A stretch of DNA of 64,000 bases from Ectobacillus antri (GCF_003852715.1 NZ_RIAV01000003.1:62001-126000), one strand, 5' to 3'. Counted from the stretch's first letter, positions 48,222 to 60,770 are shown. Numbers and translations: made by a program. The notes: generated from the sequence alone by a model not told the origin.

Positions 48222-49109
48222 ATGGCAGTTACTGCACAAATGGTAAAAGAACTTCGCGAAAAAACAGGCGCGGGTATGATGGATTGTAAAAAAGCGTTGA
48301 CTGAAACAAACGGAGATATGGAAAAAGCAATTGATTTTCTTCGTGAAAAAGGTATTGCAAAAGCTGCAAAAAAAGCTGACCGCATCGCTGCTGAAGGTTT
48401 AACGTATGTTGAAGTGAACGGAAATGAAGCAGTGATTCTTGAGGTTAACTCTGAAACAGATTTCGTTGCGAAAAACGAAGGTTTCCAAACGTTAACAAAA
48501 GAACTTGCAGCACATTTGCTAGCTAAAAAACCAGCTACTGTAGAAGAAGCTCTTACACAAACAATGGAAAACGGTACAGTAGTAGAGGAGCACATCAACA
48601 CAGCAATCGCTAAAATTGGTGAAAAGCTAACACTTCGTCGTTTTGAAGTTGTAACAAAAGGTGACAATGATGTATTCGGTGCTTACCTTCATATGGGCGG
48701 TCGCATCGGTGTATTGACGCTTCTTGAAGGAACAACTGATGAAGTTGCTGCGAAAGATATCGCTATGCACATCGCTGCTGTAAATCCTAAATATATTGAT
48801 CGTAGCGCAGTAACAGAGGAAGAAATTGCTCGTGAGCGTGAAGTGTTAACGCAACAAGCTCTTAACGAAGGCAAACCTGAAAACATCGTTGCTAAAATGG
48901 TAGAAGGTCGTCTTGGCAAATTCTTTGAAGAGATTTGCTTACTTGACCAATCTTTCATTAAAGACCCAGATATGAAAGTGCGTAAATTTGCTGAGTCTAA
49001 GGGCGCAACTGTAAAGTCTTTCGTGCGTTATGCTGTAGGAGAAGGTATTGAAAAGCGTCAAGACAACTTCGCTGAAGAAGTAATGAACCAAGTAAAAGGT
49101 AACAACTAA
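48222..49109 (+). CDS. tsf: Elongation factor Ts
   Basis: EF-Ts regenerates EF-Tu-GTP. The 295-aa protein starts [26 protein letters not shown], with [15 protein letters not shown] in the core and a C-terminal coiled segment. The signature [14 protein letters not shown] contacts EF-Tu. TAGGAGGCTGAAA precedes the start. No strong promoter lies between rpsB and tsf, so expression depends on read-through of the upstream hairpin. Confidence 0.98.
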   Translation: MAVTAQMVKELREKTGAGMMDCKKALTETNGDMEKAIDFLREKGIAKAAKKADRIAAEGLTYVEVNGNEAVILEVNSETDFVAKNEGFQTLTKELAAHLLAKKPATVEEALTQTMENGTVVEEHINTAIAKIGEKLTLRRFEVVTKGDNDVFGAYLHMGGRIGVLTLLEGTTDEVAAKDIAMHIAAVNPKYIDRSAVTEEEIAREREVLTQQALNEGKPENIVAKMVEGRLGKFFEEICLLDQSFIKDPDMKVRKFAESKGATVKSFVRYAVGEGIEKRQDNFAEEVMNQVKGNN

Positions 49110-49117
49110 TACAAACG

Positions 49118-49143
49118 AGGGGACACATGGTGTTCCCTTTTTT
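49118..49143 (+). terminator. Intrinsic terminator after tsf
   Basis: AGGGGACAC (49118-49126) pairs with GTGTTCCCT (49130-49138) with one wobble and a 3-base loop, followed by T to 49143. Confidence 0.88.
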
Positions 49144-49169
49144 AAAATAAAGATGTACGGAGGTTCGTT

Positions 49170-49889
49170 ATGCAAGCGAAATACAATCGTGTCGTGCTCA
49201 AGTTGAGCGGAGAAGCATTGGCTGGGGAGCACGGCTTTGGAATCAATCCGGCTGTGATTAAGTCTGTAGCACAGCAAGTAAAAGAAGTAGCAGAACTAGG
49301 TGTAGAAGTTGCTGTAGTAGTTGGCGGTGGCAATATCTGGCGTGGAAAAACAGGAAGCGAAATGGGTATGGATCGCGCAAATGCGGATTACATGGGAATG
49401 CTCGCTACGGTTATGAACTCTTTGGCTCTTCAAGATAGCTTAGAGAATTTAGGTATTCAAACACGTGTGCAAACGTCTATTGAAATGAGACAAGTTGCAG
49501 AACCTTATATTCGTCGTAAAGCAATTCGTCACCTAGAGAAAAAACGTGTTGTAATTTTTGCAGCAGGCACAGGTAATCCTTATTTCTCTACAGATACAAC
49601 AGCTGCATTGCGCGCTGCGGAAATTGAAGCAGATGTTATCTTAATGGCAAAAAATAATGTTGATGGCGTATATACTGCAGATCCATCTTTAGATGATACA
49701 GCTACAAAGTATGATACATTAACATACTTAGATGTATTAAAAGAAGGTCTAGGTGTAATGGATTCCACGGCTTCTTCTTTATGCATGGATAATGATATCC
49801 CGTTAATTGTGTTTTCTATTATGGAAGAAGGTAACATAAAACGAGCGGTTCTTGGTGAAAATATTGGAACAATTGTGAGGGGGAAATAA
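49170..49889 (+). CDS. pyrH: UMP kinase
   Basis: PyrH phosphorylates UMP to UDP and is essential. The 239-aa product is an amino-acid-kinase fold protein with [29 protein letters not shown] and [23 protein letters not shown] inhibition and GTP activation are known for this family. CGGAGGTTCG precedes the ATG. frr follows two bases after the stop. Confidence 0.97.
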   Translation: MQAKYNRVVLKLSGEALAGEHGFGINPAVIKSVAQQVKEVAELGVEVAVVVGGGNIWRGKTGSEMGMDRANADYMGMLATVMNSLALQDSLENLGIQTRVQTSIEMRQVAEPYIRRKAIRHLEKKRVVIFAAGTGNPYFSTDTTAALRAAEIEADVILMAKNNVDGVYTADPSLDDTATKYDTLTYLDVLKEGLGVMDSTASSLCMDNDIPLIVFSIMEEGNIKRAVLGENIGTIVRGK

Positions 49890-49891
49890 TA

Positions 49892-50449
49892 ATGGCACAG
49901 CAAGTATTAACGAATGCAAAAGATAAAATGGACAAAGCAGTCTCAGCATTTTCTAGAGAACTTGGTACAGTTCGCGCTGGTCGTGCGAGTGCATCTGTTT
50001 TAGAAAAGATTACAGTCGACTATTACGGTGCACCAACACCAGTTATTCAATTGGCAAACATTACCGTACCAGAAGCGCGTTTATTAGTAATTCAACCATA
50101 CGATAAGTCTTCTATCAGCGACATTGAAAAAGCAATTCTAAAATCAGACCTTGGCGTTAACCCAACAAACGATGGAACTGTAATTCGTATTGCATTCCCT
50201 GCACTAACAGAAGAGCGTCGTCGTGAATTGGTAAAGGTTGTTAAGAAATATTCTGAAGATGCAAAAGTCGCTGTCCGCAACGTACGTCGTGATGCAAACG
50301 ATGAATTAAAGAAACTTGAAAAAAACGGTGAGATTACAGAAGATGAATTGCGTGGACATACAGACACCATTCAAAAAGAAACTGATAAGCACATCGTAAA
50401 AATTGACGAAATCGCAAAAACAAAAGAGAAAGAAATTATGGAAGTATAA
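49892..50449 (+). CDS. frr: Ribosome recycling factor
   Basis: RRF with EF-G splits post-termination ribosomes. The 185-aa protein forms the usual three-helix bundle plus beta domain: [38 protein letters not shown] and [17 protein letters not shown], ending [28 protein letters not shown] precedes the ATG. A terminator follows. Confidence 0.97.
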   Translation: MAQQVLTNAKDKMDKAVSAFSRELGTVRAGRASASVLEKITVDYYGAPTPVIQLANITVPEARLLVIQPYDKSSISDIEKAILKSDLGVNPTNDGTVIRIAFPALTEERRRELVKVVKKYSEDAKVAVRNVRRDANDELKKLEKNGEITEDELRGHTDTIQKETDKHIVKIDEIAKTKEKEIMEV

Positions 50450-50465
50450 CTTATACTTTTGGCAT

Positions 50466-50490
50466 GACCCTCTGCGTAAGGGGGTCTTTT
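50466..50490 (+). terminator. Intrinsic terminator after frr
   Basis: GACCCT (50466-50471) pairs with GGGGTC (50481-50486) with one wobble, followed by TTTT. Confidence 0.82.
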
Positions 50491-50531
50491 TACACTTTTA
50501 AGGAATACCTGAGCTCGTGGAGGGTTTCAAT

Positions 50532-51299
50532 ATGTTAAAGAAGTTTTTCTTTCGAGAGCAAAATCAATCGTTTGAAGAGATGGTAAAAGAGGCTAAGAAA
50601 GGCGATGTTCCTGAGCATATCGCTATTATTATGGATGGCAATGGTCGCTGGGCAAAGCGCAAAGCAATGCCACGTATTGCCGGACATCATGAAGGAATGA
50701 AGGTCGTTCGGAAAATCACAAAATTCGCTAATGAAATGGGTGTAAAAGTACTTACACTATATGCGTTTTCTACAGAAAATTGGAAACGTCCGAAACAAGA
50801 AGTAGATTTTCTCATGAAGTTACCTCAGGAGTTTTTAGGAACCTTTTTACCGGAACTAGTAGAAGAAAATGTACAGGTTCGATTAATTGGCCATGAACAA
50901 GGTCTGCCTACACATACGCGTGCTGCCATTAAAAAAGCGATGAATGACACAAAAGATAATACCGGTTTAATTTTAAATTTTGCGTTAAACTATGGTAGTC
51001 GTGATGAAATGGTTTATGCCATCCGAAATTTGGTTACAGCTAGTAAGGAGGAAAACTTACATCCAGAAGAGATTACCGAAGAAATGGTTTCCTCTTACTT
51101 AATGACAAAGAACTTGCCAGATCCAGATTTACTTATCCGAACAAGTGGTGAAATTCGTATCAGCAATTTTATGCTTTGGCAAATTGCGTATACAGAGCTT
51201 TGGTTTACGGATGTATTCTGGCCTGATTTTACGGAAGAACATTTGCTTGAAGCAATTTTGAACTTCCAACAAAGAGGACGTAGGTTCGGAGGGGTATAA
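50532..51299 (+). CDS. uppS: Undecaprenyl diphosphate synthase
   Basis: UppS condenses eight isopentenyl units onto farnesyl diphosphate to give the C55 lipid carrier for cell-wall precursors. The 255-aa cis-prenyltransferase has HIAIIMDGNGRWAKRKAMPR, with GHHEGMKVVRKI next to it, and ends with LIRTSGEIRISNFMLWQIAY and DVFWPDFTEEHL. ATG at 50532 follows GTGGAGGGT; the GTG of that site (50517) would be a poor start. cdsA, dxr and rseP follow, the classic order. Confidence 0.95.
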   Translation: MLKKFFFREQNQSFEEMVKEAKKGDVPEHIAIIMDGNGRWAKRKAMPRIAGHHEGMKVVRKITKFANEMGVKVLTLYAFSTENWKRPKQEVDFLMKLPQEFLGTFLPELVEENVQVRLIGHEQGLPTHTRAAIKKAMNDTKDNTGLILNFALNYGSRDEMVYAIRNLVTASKEENLHPEEITEEMVSSYLMTKNLPDPDLLIRTSGEIRISNFMLWQIAYTELWFTDVFWPDFTEEHLLEAILNFQQRGRRFGGV

Positions 51300-51317
51300 G
51301 AAAGCGAGGTATCGTTT

Positions 51318-52103
51318 ATGAAGGAGCGAATTATTACAGCGCTCATTGCAATTGCTGTGTTTGTACCAGTTGTATGGTACGGGGGGGCCGTGTTCACCAT
51401 TGCTATTTATGCACTAGCGTCAATTGGTTTATTTGAGCTTATTAGAATGAAAGGGCTGTCACTTGTTTCTCTTCCTACTATGCTAACAGGATTGTTGCTG
51501 TGGCTTATTTTAATACCAAGTCATGTCAACTTGTTTAGCGGTCTTGAAATCAACAAGGTTGAGATTACATTTATCATTGTGCTATTGTTGCTATCATATA
51601 CAGTCCTGTCTAAGAATACATTTACTTTTGATGATGCTTCCTTTTTGTTAATGACTACTATTTACGTAGCGATGGGCTTTTACTATATGAATGAAACACG
51701 TAGCAGTGGACTTGAGTATATTTTTTATGCGTTTTTTATCATTTGGGCCACAGATACAGGAGCTTATTTTATAGGCAAAGCAATAGGAAAACGGAAATTG
51801 TGGCCAGAGATTAGTCCCAACAAAACGGTAGAAGGGTCGGTAGGCGGTATCCTTTGTGCAGTAGTAATTGCACTTATATATAATGCCTTCGTGCCGATTA
51901 GTGACCATATTTTCTTTTTAATTGCTGTTACTGTAGCGGTCTCTGTCTTTGGACAAATTGGTGACCTGGTTGAATCAGCATTTAAGCGCCATTATGGTGT
52001 CAAGGATTCTGGTAAAATCTTGCCGGGGCACGGCGGTATTTTAGACCGATTTGATAGCTTGCTGTTTGTACTGCCGCTGTTACACTTTTTGCATTTCATT
52101 TGA
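51318..52103 (+). CDS. cdsA: Phosphatidate cytidylyltransferase
   Basis: CdsA makes CDP-diacylglycerol, the branch point of membrane phospholipids. The 261-aa protein is an integral membrane protein with about seven to eight hydrophobic segments. It has the C-terminal signature [19 protein letters not shown], then [15 protein letters not shown]. The [11 protein letters not shown] stretch is conserved too. The stop is 13 bases before dxr. Confidence 0.96.
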   Translation: MKERIITALIAIAVFVPVVWYGGAVFTIAIYALASIGLFELIRMKGLSLVSLPTMLTGLLLWLILIPSHVNLFSGLEINKVEITFIIVLLLLSYTVLSKNTFTFDDASFLLMTTIYVAMGFYYMNETRSSGLEYIFYAFFIIWATDTGAYFIGKAIGKRKLWPEISPNKTVEGSVGGILCAVVIALIYNAFVPISDHIFFLIAVTVAVSVFGQIGDLVESAFKRHYGVKDSGKILPGHGGILDRFDSLLFVLPLLHFLHFI

Positions 52104-52116
52104 GGAGCTGTTTGTA

Positions 52117-53253
52117 ATGAAGAAAATCAGTTTACTGGGGGCGAGCGGCTCCATTGGAACGCAAACGATTGACGTTATTCGGGAACATAAAGATGTATTT
52201 CAGCTTACAGCATTTTCTGTCGGGCGTAACGTAGATTTTGCTCATCAGTTACTAGCTGAGTTTTCACCGGAAATTGTGTCTGTACAACACAAAGAAGATG
52301 CAGAACGGTTGCGTTCCATTGCTGGCAACACTAAAGTTGTATATGGTGAAGAGGGTTTAGTCGAGGTGGCTGTGCACGATGCGGATGTACTTGTTAACGC
52401 AGTAATGGGTAGTGTCGGGCTAGTTCCAACACTACGTGCTATTGAAACCAAAAAACCGATTGCGATTGCGAACAAAGAAACACTTGTAACCGCAGGACAT
52501 CTCGTTACAGCTGCTGCACGTCAAGCGAATGTACCGCTTATTCCGGTAGATAGTGAACATTCTGCTATTTTTCAAAGTTTAAACGGTGAAAACTACAATT
52601 GCATTGAAAAGCTGATTTTAACAGCGTCAGGTGGTAGCTTCCGTGACAAGACGCGTGATGACTTACACTATGTGACAGTGGAAGATGCACTTAAGCATCC
52701 TAATTGGTCAATGGGAGCAAAGATTACCATTGACTCAGCCACTATGATGAATAAAGGTCTTGAGGTAATTGAAGCACATTGGCTGTTTGGTGTAGATTAT
52801 GAAAATATTGAGGTGTTATTACATAAGGAAAGTATTATTCATTCCATGGTAGAATTCTCAGATCGAAGCGTGATTGCGCAGCTTGGTACACCGGATATGC
52901 GAGTACCTATTCAATATGCACTGACTTATCCGAATCGTTTACCACTTTCAGGAAAATCGTTGCGATTGTGGGAAGTTGGCGCACTGCATTTTGAGCAGAT
53001 GAACCTAGAAAGATTTCGTTGCTTGGATTTTGCTTTTCAAGCAGGTAAAACAGGCGGTAGTTTACCTACTGTTATGAATGCTGCAAATGAGGCAGCTGTT
53101 GCGGCGTTTTTAGACAAGAAAATCAGTTTTTTACAAATTGAAGATTTAATTGAAAAAGCAATGCAACGACATGTCGTTGTACACAATCCGTCCTTAGAAG
53201 AAATTTGTACGGTTGATGAAGAGACCAGAAGATTTGTGCTGGAACAAATTTAG
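52117..53253 (+). CDS. dxr: 1-deoxy-D-xylulose 5-phosphate reductoisomerase
   Basis: Dxr catalyses the first committed step of the MEP isoprenoid pathway, supplying precursors to UppS. The 378-aa product has the NADPH site [29 protein letters not shown], the metal-binding [11 protein letters not shown] and the [17 protein letters not shown] loop. ATG at 52117 follows TGAGGAGCTG; a frame opening at 52051 lies inside cdsA. Confidence 0.96.
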   Translation: MKKISLLGASGSIGTQTIDVIREHKDVFQLTAFSVGRNVDFAHQLLAEFSPEIVSVQHKEDAERLRSIAGNTKVVYGEEGLVEVAVHDADVLVNAVMGSVGLVPTLRAIETKKPIAIANKETLVTAGHLVTAAARQANVPLIPVDSEHSAIFQSLNGENYNCIEKLILTASGGSFRDKTRDDLHYVTVEDALKHPNWSMGAKITIDSATMMNKGLEVIEAHWLFGVDYENIEVLLHKESIIHSMVEFSDRSVIAQLGTPDMRVPIQYALTYPNRLPLSGKSLRLWEVGALHFEQMNLERFRCLDFAFQAGKTGGSLPTVMNAANEAAVAAFLDKKISFLQIEDLIEKAMQRHVVVHNPSLEEICTVDEETRRFVLEQI

Positions 53254-53270
53254 AAAAGGTGGTTATGGAA

Positions 53271-54527
53271 GTGAATACAGCGATTGCCTTTATCGTAGTT
53301 TTTGGTGTACTTGTTTTCTTTCATGAGCTGGGTCATTTATATTTTGCTAAGCGCGCAGGTATTCTGTGTCGTGAATTTGCAATCGGTTTTGGACCTAAAA
53401 TTTTTTCCTTTACCAAAAATGAAACAGTCTACACCATTCGCCTTTTACCTCTTGGTGGTTATGTACGTATGGCAGGAGAAGATCCTGAGACAATTGAGTT
53501 AAAACCTGGGACAAAAGTAGCGTTGCTATTAAACCGAGGTGGTGCTGTAGAAAAGATTGTGCTCAATAACATAGATCGCTATCCAAATGCACGCATATTG
53601 GAGATTGAGCATGCTGATCTTGAGCATAAGCTAACAGTTACTGGCTATGAAGAATATGAAGATGCACCGCAAACATTTGCAGTAGATGAAAAAGCACGTT
53701 ATGTGACTGGAGGAGAAGAAGTTCAAATTGCACCGTACCACCGCCAATTTACATCTAAATCCTTAGGGCAACGTGCACTTACCATCTTTGCTGGACCTGC
53801 TATGAATTTTATTTTAGCGTTTATTTTGTTCATGATTATTGGGCTTGTACAAGGAATTCCGGTGGATAGACCAGAAATTGGACAATTAGTAGAGAATGGG
53901 GTTGCTGATAAAGCAGGTCTACAAGAAGGCGATGAAATTCGTACAATTAATAAAGTACAGATGCAATCTTGGAAAGATGTAACAACACTCATTCGGAAAA
54001 ACCCTGGTAATGAATTAACAATGGATATTACACGTGATAATCAACATCTTACTGTAAGTGTGATACCTGCTGCAGAGCAGGAGGGAAATGAAGAGGTAGG
54101 ACGAATTGGTGTGTATCCACCTGTGGAAAAATCATTGTTAGGTTCGGTTAAGTTAGGCTTTGAACAAACAATTCGCATGACACAACTTGTATTTGTTTCT
54201 TTAGTACAATTGATCACAGGACAATTCTCTATTGATGCATTGTCAGGTCCCGTCGGTATTTATAATTTAACAGGTGAGGTTGCCAAATCAGGACTTGTTA
54301 ATTTATTAGGTCTAACTGCTGCCCTAAGCGTCAATCTAGGCTTGTTTAATTTGCTTCCAATTCCTGCACTTGACGGAGGAAGATTGATGTTTTTCCTTGT
54401 AGAAGCATTGCGAGGAAAACCATTGGATAGACAAAAAGAAGGAATGGTCCATTTTGTTGGATTTGCGCTTCTTATGCTTTTGATGTTGGTTGTTACATGG
54501 AATGATATTAAAAAATTCTTTTTATAA
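53271..54527 (+). CDS. rseP: Site-2 intramembrane zinc metalloprotease RseP/RasP
   Basis: RasP cleaves anti-sigma factors such as RsiW and clears signal peptide remnants in the membrane. The 418-aa protein has four membrane segments, the zinc site HELGH at residues 18-22 in the first, a PDZ domain (around 195-270) and NLLPIPALDGGRLMFF near the end, which supplies the third ligand. GTG at 53271 gives MNTAIAF, matching MNTVIAF in B. cereus, with AAAGGTGG eight bases away; ATG at 53265 is the alternative, too close to the binding site. Confidence 0.93.
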   Translation: MNTAIAFIVVFGVLVFFHELGHLYFAKRAGILCREFAIGFGPKIFSFTKNETVYTIRLLPLGGYVRMAGEDPETIELKPGTKVALLLNRGGAVEKIVLNNIDRYPNARILEIEHADLEHKLTVTGYEEYEDAPQTFAVDEKARYVTGGEEVQIAPYHRQFTSKSLGQRALTIFAGPAMNFILAFILFMIIGLVQGIPVDRPEIGQLVENGVADKAGLQEGDEIRTINKVQMQSWKDVTTLIRKNPGNELTMDITRDNQHLTVSVIPAAEQEGNEEVGRIGVYPPVEKSLLGSVKLGFEQTIRMTQLVFVSLVQLITGQFSIDALSGPVGIYNLTGEVAKSGLVNLLGLTAALSVNLGLFNLLPIPALDGGRLMFFLVEALRGKPLDRQKEGMVHFVGFALLMLLMLVVTWNDIKKFFL

Positions 54528-54557
54528 GTTGAACTTGGATAAAGAGGTGCGAATATA

Positions 54558-56258
54558 ATGAGACAAAGTATGATCTTCAGCCCGACGCTTCGCGAAGTGC
54601 CGGCTGACGCCGAGGTGAAAAGCCACCAGTTGTTATTGCGAGCAGGGTTTATGCGTCAAAATGCGTCTGGTATTTATAGCTTCTTACCTCTTGGTTTAAA
54701 GGTATTGCATAATGTGGAGAAAATTATCCGCGAAGAAATGGAGCGCGCTGGCGCAATGGAGCTTTTAATGCCAGCCCTTCAACCAGCAGAATTATGGGAA
54801 GAATCCGGTCGTTGGTATTCTTACGGTCCGGAACTGATGCGTATGAAAGACAGACATGAGCGTGATTTTGCTCTTGGTGCCACACACGAAGAGGTGATTA
54901 CAGCACTTGTTCGTGATGAGGTTAAATCCTACAAGCGCTTGCCGCTGACTTTATATCAAATTCAAACAAAGTTTCGTGACGAAAAAAGACCTCGTTTTGG
55001 TTTGCTACGTGGTCGCGAGTTTTTAATGAAGGATGCGTATTCCTTTCATGCATCGCAGGAAAGCTTAGATGAAGTATACGATCGTCTCTTTCAAGCATAT
55101 ACAAATATCTTTAGTCGCTGCGGCTTGAATTTCCGCGCCGTTATCGCAGATTCCGGTGCAATGGGCGGAAAAGATACGCATGAATTTATGGTGCTATCGG
55201 ATATTGGCGAAGATACAATTGCGTACTCTGATACATCTTCTTATGCTGCAAATATTGAAATGGCACCAGTGGTCGCTACATATGAAAAAAGCACAGAAGT
55301 TGTACAGGCTGCCAGAAAAGTAGAAACACCAAATCAAAAATCAATTGCTGATGTATCGAAGTTTTTACAGCTTGATCCTACAAAATGTTTTAAGTCCATG
55401 ATCTTTAAAGTAGATGACAAATTTGTTATGGTTCTTGTGCGCGGGGATCATGAAGTAAATGATATCAAAGTGAAAAACTTATACGGTGCTTCTATGGTTG
55501 AACTTGCAAGTGCGGAGGAAGTACAGAAGCTTATGAACTGTACAGTTGGTTCACTTGGACCAATTGGAGCGCCAGCAGACTTGGAGATTATTGCGGATCA
55601 TGCAGTTGGTGCTATTGTTAATGGATGTTGTGGTGCGAATGAAGAAGGTTATCATTACATCAATGTTAATATTGACATTGATTATAAGGTAGCGCAGTTT
55701 GCAGATCTTCGCTTCATTCAAGAAGGGGACCTATCCCCAGACGGACAAGGTGTTATTAAATTTGCACAGGGTATTGAAGTTGGTCATGTGTTTAAACTTG
55801 GTAAACGCTATAGTGAAGCAATGGGTGCAACGTATCTCGACGAAAATGGTAAAACACAATCTATGATTATGGGTTGCTATGGAATCGGTGTGTCGCGTAC
55901 AGTTGCAGCAATTGCTGAGCAACATAATGACGAATATGGTTTAAAATGGCCTGCAGCTGTTGCACCGTTCACTGTACATGTGATTCCTGTTAATGTGAAA
56001 GTGGATACACAACGTGAAAAAGCAGAGAAGATTTACGAAGCATTACTAGCAGAAGGTTATGACGTACTATTGGATGATCGTCAAGAGCGTGCGGGTGTAA
56101 AGTTTGCCGATGCTGATTTATTTGGATTCCCAATTCGCATTACAGTAGGTAAAAAAGCAGAGGAAGGCATTGTAGAGGTAAAGGTTCGCCAAACAAATGA
56201 GTCACAAGAGATGGCAATCGAAGAACTTTCCACCTATATCAAAAATATTATAAAATAG
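54558..56258 (+). CDS. proS: Prolyl-tRNA synthetase (bacterial type with editing domain)
   Basis: ProS charges tRNA-Pro. The 566-aa protein has a class II catalytic core with motif 2 [26 protein letters not shown] (shown as [17 protein letters not shown] and MKDAYSFH). The INS editing domain (about 225-400) removes mischarged alanine, and a C-terminal anticodon-binding domain follows. The start [20 protein letters not shown] is family-typical. No T-box leader is present between rseP and proS, only 30 bases, so it is read from upstream promoters. Confidence 0.97.
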   Translation: MRQSMIFSPTLREVPADAEVKSHQLLLRAGFMRQNASGIYSFLPLGLKVLHNVEKIIREEMERAGAMELLMPALQPAELWEESGRWYSYGPELMRMKDRHERDFALGATHEEVITALVRDEVKSYKRLPLTLYQIQTKFRDEKRPRFGLLRGREFLMKDAYSFHASQESLDEVYDRLFQAYTNIFSRCGLNFRAVIADSGAMGGKDTHEFMVLSDIGEDTIAYSDTSSYAANIEMAPVVATYEKSTEVVQAARKVETPNQKSIADVSKFLQLDPTKCFKSMIFKVDDKFVMVLVRGDHEVNDIKVKNLYGASMVELASAEEVQKLMNCTVGSLGPIGAPADLEIIADHAVGAIVNGCCGANEEGYHYINVNIDIDYKVAQFADLRFIQEGDLSPDGQGVIKFAQGIEVGHVFKLGKRYSEAMGATYLDENGKTQSMIMGCYGIGVSRTVAAIAEQHNDEYGLKWPAAVAPFTVHVIPVNVKVDTQREKAEKIYEALLAEGYDVLLDDRQERAGVKFADADLFGFPIRITVGKKAEEGIVEVKVRQTNESQEMAIEELSTYIKNIIK

Positions 56259-56260
56259 AC

Positions 56261-56295
56261 AAGTAAGGTACAAATGTGCCTTACTTTACTTTTTG
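56261..56295 (+). terminator. Hairpin terminator between proS and polC
   Basis: AAGTAAGGTAC (56261-56271) pairs with GTGCCTTACTT (56276-56286) around AAAT with one wobble pair. The tail TACTTTTT is a fair U tract. PolC may be read through it. Confidence 0.75.
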
Positions 56296-56312
56296 TAGAG
56301 AGGAGGAGCGAT

Positions 56313-59300
56313 GTGACAGCACTGACGAAAGAGCAACAAGAGCGGTTTATGATTTTGCTGCAGCAACTCGGCTTACCTGAAGAGTTTGTTACACAATATT
56401 TTCGTGAAGGCAGAATTGAAAAGCTGATTGTAGATAAGCGGACAAAGAGCTGGTTTTTCAGGCTGATGTTACCGCGTGTGTTGCCTGCTAATGTATACCA
56501 ACTATTTGAAAGTCAATTAGAGAAAACATTCTCTCATATTGCCAATGTGTCCTTTTCTATTCAAACTTCCACAAAGCAATTTACAGAGCAGGATGTGCAA
56601 TCATATTGGCCACTTTGTACAAGGAAGATTCCATTTTCTCCTATGTTTGCATATTTGAAAAATCAGCTGCCACAAGTAAATGGCATTAAATTGCAGCTTC
56701 AAGTGAACAATGATCTCGAAGCGGCGACAGTTAAAAAGAATATGGCGAGATCAATTGGTGAGCAATATGAACGCTTTGGTTTTCCTCAATTTACAGTAGA
56801 TACAAAGGTAGTTGGAAACGAAGCTGAAATTCAAAAGTTTCGTGAGCAGACACAGCAGGAAGATCGTGAAAAAGTGCTACAAGCAATGGAGGAAATTGCA
56901 AAGAAAGAAGATGTTGTAATTGATGATCAACCGCTTGTTATAGGGTACTTAATTAAACCGGATGAAGAAATTACACTGCTCCGAGATATACGTGAGGAAG
57001 AAAAACGAAAAACAATTCAAGGCTACGTGTTCCACGTGGAAACAAAAGAACTGCGTAGTGGTCGAACACTTCTGACCTTCAAAGTTACCGATTATACAGA
57101 TTCAATTATGGTCAAAATGTTTTCACGTGACAAAGAAGATCTCCCTGCATTCCAAAAAATCAAAAAAGGTATGTGGGTCAAAGTGCGTGGATCGTTCCAA
57201 GATGACACGTTTGTTCGAGATTTAATTATGATGGCAAACGATGTGAATGAAATAAAAGGGCCTGTACGTGTAGATCGCGCTCCTGAAGGAGAAAAGCGCG
57301 TTGAGCTCCATTTGCATACCCCTATGAGCCAAATGGATGCAGTAACGCCAGTATCTAAGCTAGTGGCACAAGCGAAAAAATGGGGACACGAAGCTATTGC
57401 CATTACGGATCATGCAGTTGTGCAATCATTTCCGGAAGCGTACAACGCAGGTAAAAAAAATGACATTAAAGTCATATATGGTGTAGAAGCCAATCTTGTC
57501 AATGATGGTGTTCCCATTGCTTACAACGAAGCACATCGTTCGCTTGCAGACGAAACATATGTCGTATTTGACGTAGAGACAACTGGATTATCGGCAGTGT
57601 ACGATACCATTATTGAACTTGCAGCAGTAAAAATTCATAATGGTGAAATTATAGATCGATTTGAACGCTTTGCCAATCCGCATCATCCATTATCTGCTAC
57701 AACAATTGAGTTGACGGGTATTACGGATGATATGGTTCGTGATGCCCCGGATGTAGATGTAGTTCTAAGAGAGTTTGCAGAATGGATGGGTGATTGTACG
57801 CTTGTAGCCCACAATGCATCCTTTGATATGGGCTTTTTAAATACAGGCTTTAAAAAGTACGGTATGCCAAAGAGCATTAATCCCGTTATTGATACATTGG
57901 AATTGGCTCGTTTTTTATTACCAGAGTTAAAAAACCATCGCTTAAATACGCTTTGTAAAAAGTTTGATATTGAACTTGTCCAGCATCACCGTGCCATTTA
58001 TGATGCAGAAGCAACCGGATATTTACTTGCAAAGATGCTAAAAGAGGTAATTGCCAAAGGGTATACACATCATGATCAGCTCAACGATAGCATGGGGCAA
58101 GGCGACTCTTATAAGAGAGGTAGGCCGAGTCATGTCACGCTTTTAGCAACATCTGATGAAGGTTTAAAAAATTTATATAGGCTTGTTTCGTTATCTCATG
58201 TGCAATATCATTACCGCGTCCCACGTATTCCTCGCTCAGTGTTAAAAAAATATAGAAGTGGTATTCTTGTGGGCACGGCATGTGACAAAGGTGAGGTATT
58301 TGAAGCAATGATGCAGAAAGGACCAGAAGAAGCGGAAGAACTCATCCAATTTTACGATTATATTGAAGTTATGCCGCCTTCTGTATTAAAGCATCTGATT
58401 GAGTTGGAACTCGTGCAAAATGAAGGTCAGCTTAAAACCATACTGACCAACCTTGTAAATCTTGGGAAAACACTAGAAAAGCCAGTTGTTGCAACTGGCA
58501 ATGTTCATTACTTAGATCCTGAAGATGCAATTTATCGTAAGATTCTTATCAGCTCGCAGGGGGGAGCAAATCCACTTAACAGACATAACCTTCCTTCTGT
58601 TCACTTCCGGACTACGGATGAAATGCTAGATGAATTTGCATTTTTGGGAGAAGATGTTGCGAAGGAAATTGTTGTAACAAATACACAAAAAGTAGCGGCC
58701 ATGATTGGTGATGTAAAGCCAATTAAGGACGATCTGTATACACCGCGCATTGAAGGTGCAGATGAAGAAACCCGTGATATGAGTTACAGGCGTGCACGCA
58801 GTATATACGGTGATAATTTGCCGGAAATCGTAGAAGCGCGTCTAGAAAAAGAGTTAAAGAGTATTATTGGACATGGATTTGCAGTTATTTATTTGATTTC
58901 TCATAAGCTTGTAAAGAAATCGCTGGATGATGGTTATCTTGTTGGTTCGCGAGGTTCAGTTGGTTCTTCTTTTGTAGCAACTATGATGGAGATTACCGAG
59001 GTAAATCCATTGCCACCACACTATATTTGTCCAAGTTGTAAACATTCTCATTTCTTTAATGATGGTTCGGTTGGTTCCGGATTTGATTTACCAGATAAAG
59101 ACTGCCCGAACTGCGGTACACGTTATAAAAAAGACGGACATGATATCCCATTTGAAACGTTCCTTGGTTTTAAAGGAGATAAGGTACCCGATATTGATTT
59201 AAATTTCTCCGGAGAATATCAGCCGCGTGCGCACAATTATACAAAAGTGCTGTTTGGTGAGGATAATGTGTACCGAGCAGGTACCATTGGTACTGTCGCG

Positions 59301-60608
59301 GATAAAACGGCATTTGGTTATGTAAAGGGATATGCTTCTGATCATAATTTAACGATGCGTGGTGCGGAAGTGGAGCGTTTGGCAATGGGATGCACCGGCG
59401 TAAAGCGAACGACAGGTCAGCATCCAGGTGGGATTATTGTAGTCCCAGATTACATGGATGTATTTGATTTTACTCCTATTCAGTTTCCAGCAGATGATAC
59501 GTCAGCAGAGTGGAAAACAACACATTTTGATTTTCATTCTATTCATGATAACTTGCTGAAGCTTGATATTCTCGGACATGACGATCCAACAGTAATTCGA
59601 ATGCTGCAGGACCTAAGCGGCATTGATCCGAAAACCATTCCAACTGACGATCCTGAGGTTATGAAAATTTTCTCAGGTACAGATTCTTTAGGGGTAACAG
59701 AAGAGCAAATTAACTGTAAAACTGGAACACTCGGTATTCCAGAGTTTGGAACGAAATTCGTAAGACAAATGCTAGAAGAAACGAAGCCAACTACATTCTC
59801 AGAGCTTGTTCAAATTTCAGGTCTTTCTCACGGAACAGATGTATGGCTTGGAAACGCTAATGAGCTCATTTATAGCGGTACATGTACACTAAGTGAGGTA
59901 ATTGGATGTCGTGACGATATTATGGTCTACTTAATTTATCAAGGGCTTGAACCTTCTTTAGCCTTTAAAATTATGGAATCGGTTCGTAAAGGAAAAGGCG
60001 TACCACCAGAGTGGGAAGAAGAAATGAGAAAGAACAATGTACCAGAATGGTATATTGATTCTTGTAAGAAAATTAAGTACATGTTTCCCAAGGCGCACGC
60101 AGCTGCGTATGTATTAATGGCTGTGCGCATCGCTTATTTTAAAGTGCATTTCCCGCTGTTGTACTACGCAGCGTACTTTACGGTTCGTGCAGATGATTTT
60201 GATGTAGAGGCAATGACAAAGGGATCGGCAGCGATTCGTGCTAATATTGATGAGATTTTACAAAAAGGTTTGGATGCGTCGCCAAAAGAGAAGAGCTTGT
60301 TGACAGTACTTGAGATGGCACTTGAAATGTGCGAGCGCGGCTTCTCCTTTAGTAAGGTGGATTTATATCGCTCTAGCGCAACAGATTTTATCATCGATGG
60401 TATGTCGTTAATACCGCCGTTTAATGCAATTGATGGATTGGGAACGAACGCGGCAATTAATATTGTAAATGCACGTGAACAAGGTGAATTTCTTTCTAAA
60501 GAAGACCTGCAGCAACGAGCAAAAGTATCTAAAACCATCATCAGTTACTTAGATACTCTCGGGTGCTTAGAATCCTTACCAGATCAAAATCAACTTTCCT
60601 TGTTCTAA
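56313..60608 (+). CDS. polC: DNA polymerase III alpha subunit, PolC type
   Basis: PolC is the replicative polymerase of low-GC Gram-positives, with built-in proofreading. The 1431-aa protein has an N-terminal domain and OB fold (to ~330), the first half of the PHP domain at [12 protein letters not shown] (~333), and an inserted DnaQ-like exonuclease starting [12 protein letters not shown] (~418). The second PHP half follows, then a zinc module [10 protein letters not shown]...CPNCG (~905-936) and the polymerase core with [18 protein letters not shown] near 959. GTG at 56313 follows AGAGGAGGAGCGA; a longer frame from 56274 runs through the proS terminator. The arrangement is diagnostic of Firmicutes. 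Confidence 0.96.
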   Translation: MTALTKEQQERFMILLQQLGLPEEFVTQYFREGRIEKLIVDKRTKSWFFRLMLPRVLPANVYQLFESQLEKTFSHIANVSFSIQTSTKQFTEQDVQSYWPLCTRKIPFSPMFAYLKNQLPQVNGIKLQLQVNNDLEAATVKKNMARSIGEQYERFGFPQFTVDTKVVGNEAEIQKFREQTQQEDREKVLQAMEEIAKKEDVVIDDQPLVIGYLIKPDEEITLLRDIREEEKRKTIQGYVFHVETKELRSGRTLLTFKVTDYTDSIMVKMFSRDKEDLPAFQKIKKGMWVKVRGSFQDDTFVRDLIMMANDVNEIKGPVRVDRAPEGEKRVELHLHTPMSQMDAVTPVSKLVAQAKKWGHEAIAITDHAVVQSFPEAYNAGKKNDIKVIYGVEANLVNDGVPIAYNEAHRSLADETYVVFDVETTGLSAVYDTIIELAAVKIHNGEIIDRFERFANPHHPLSATTIELTGITDDMVRDAPDVDVVLREFAEWMGDCTLVAHNASFDMGFLNTGFKKYGMPKSINPVIDTLELARFLLPELKNHRLNTLCKKFDIELVQHHRAIYDAEATGYLLAKMLKEVIAKGYTHHDQLNDSMGQGDSYKRGRPSHVTLLATSDEGLKNLYRLVSLSHVQYHYRVPRIPRSVLKKYRSGILVGTACDKGEVFEAMMQKGPEEAEELIQFYDYIEVMPPSVLKHLIELELVQNEGQLKTILTNLVNLGKTLEKPVVATGNVHYLDPEDAIYRKILISSQGGANPLNRHNLPSVHFRTTDEMLDEFAFLGEDVAKEIVVTNTQKVAAMIGDVKPIKDDLYTPRIEGADEETRDMSYRRARSIYGDNLPEIVEARLEKELKSIIGHGFAVIYLISHKLVKKSLDDGYLVGSRGSVGSSFVATMMEITEVNPLPPHYICPSCKHSHFFNDGSVGSGFDLPDKDCPNCGTRYKKDGHDIPFETFLGFKGDKVPDIDLNFSGEYQPRAHNYTKVLFGEDNVYRAGTIGTVADKTAFGYVKGYASDHNLTMRGAEVERLAMGCTGVKRTTGQHPGGIIVVPDYMDVFDFTPIQFPADDTSAEWKTTHFDFHSIHDNLLKLDILGHDDPTVIRMLQDLSGIDPKTIPTDDPEVMKIFSGTDSLGVTEEQINCKTGTLGIPEFGTKFVRQMLEETKPTTFSELVQISGLSHGTDVWLGNANELIYSGTCTLSEVIGCRDDIMVYLIYQGLEPSLAFKIMESVRKGKGVPPEWEEEMRKNNVPEWYIDSCKKIKYMFPKAHAAAYVLMAVRIAYFKVHFPLLYYAAYFTVRADDFDVEAMTKGSAAIRANIDEILQKGLDASPKEKSLLTVLEMALEMCERGFSFSKVDLYRSSATDFIIDGMSLIPPFNAIDGLGTNAAINIVNAREQGEFLSKEDLQQRAKVSKTIISYLDTLGCLESLPDQNQLSLF

Positions 60609-60619
60609 ATCAAAACGCT

Positions 60620-60648
60620 TTGCAAAATATAGCCAAGTATGCTATAGT
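60620..60648 (+). promoter_or_regulatory. Strong sigma-A promoter for the rimP-nusA-infB operon
   Basis: TTGCAA (60620-60625), a 17-base spacer and TATAGT (60643-60648) with an extended TGC just before the -10. The leader to rimP would be about 208 nt long. Confidence 0.75.
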
Positions 60649-60684
60649 AATAAACGGGTAATTCAGGTCGTGCATATTATTACG

Positions 60685-60710
60685 GAAAGAGTGGGGAAAC
60701 CCGCTCTTTC
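60685..60710 (+). other. GAAA-tetraloop hairpin in the rimP leader
   Basis: GAAAGAGTGGG (60685-60695) pairs over 11 bp (one wobble) with CCCGCTCTTTC (60700-60710) around a GNRA-type GAAA loop. No U tract follows, so it is a structural element rather than a terminator. Confidence 0.7.
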
Positions 60711-60770
60711 GTGTTATTATCGCCTGATTTTTCGTATAAGGAAGCTGTTGCTTGCTATACATAATTGACT

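Noticed and set aside
54528-54557. T-box riboswitch upstream of proS
   Set aside because: The gap is only 30 bases, far too short for a T-box leader.
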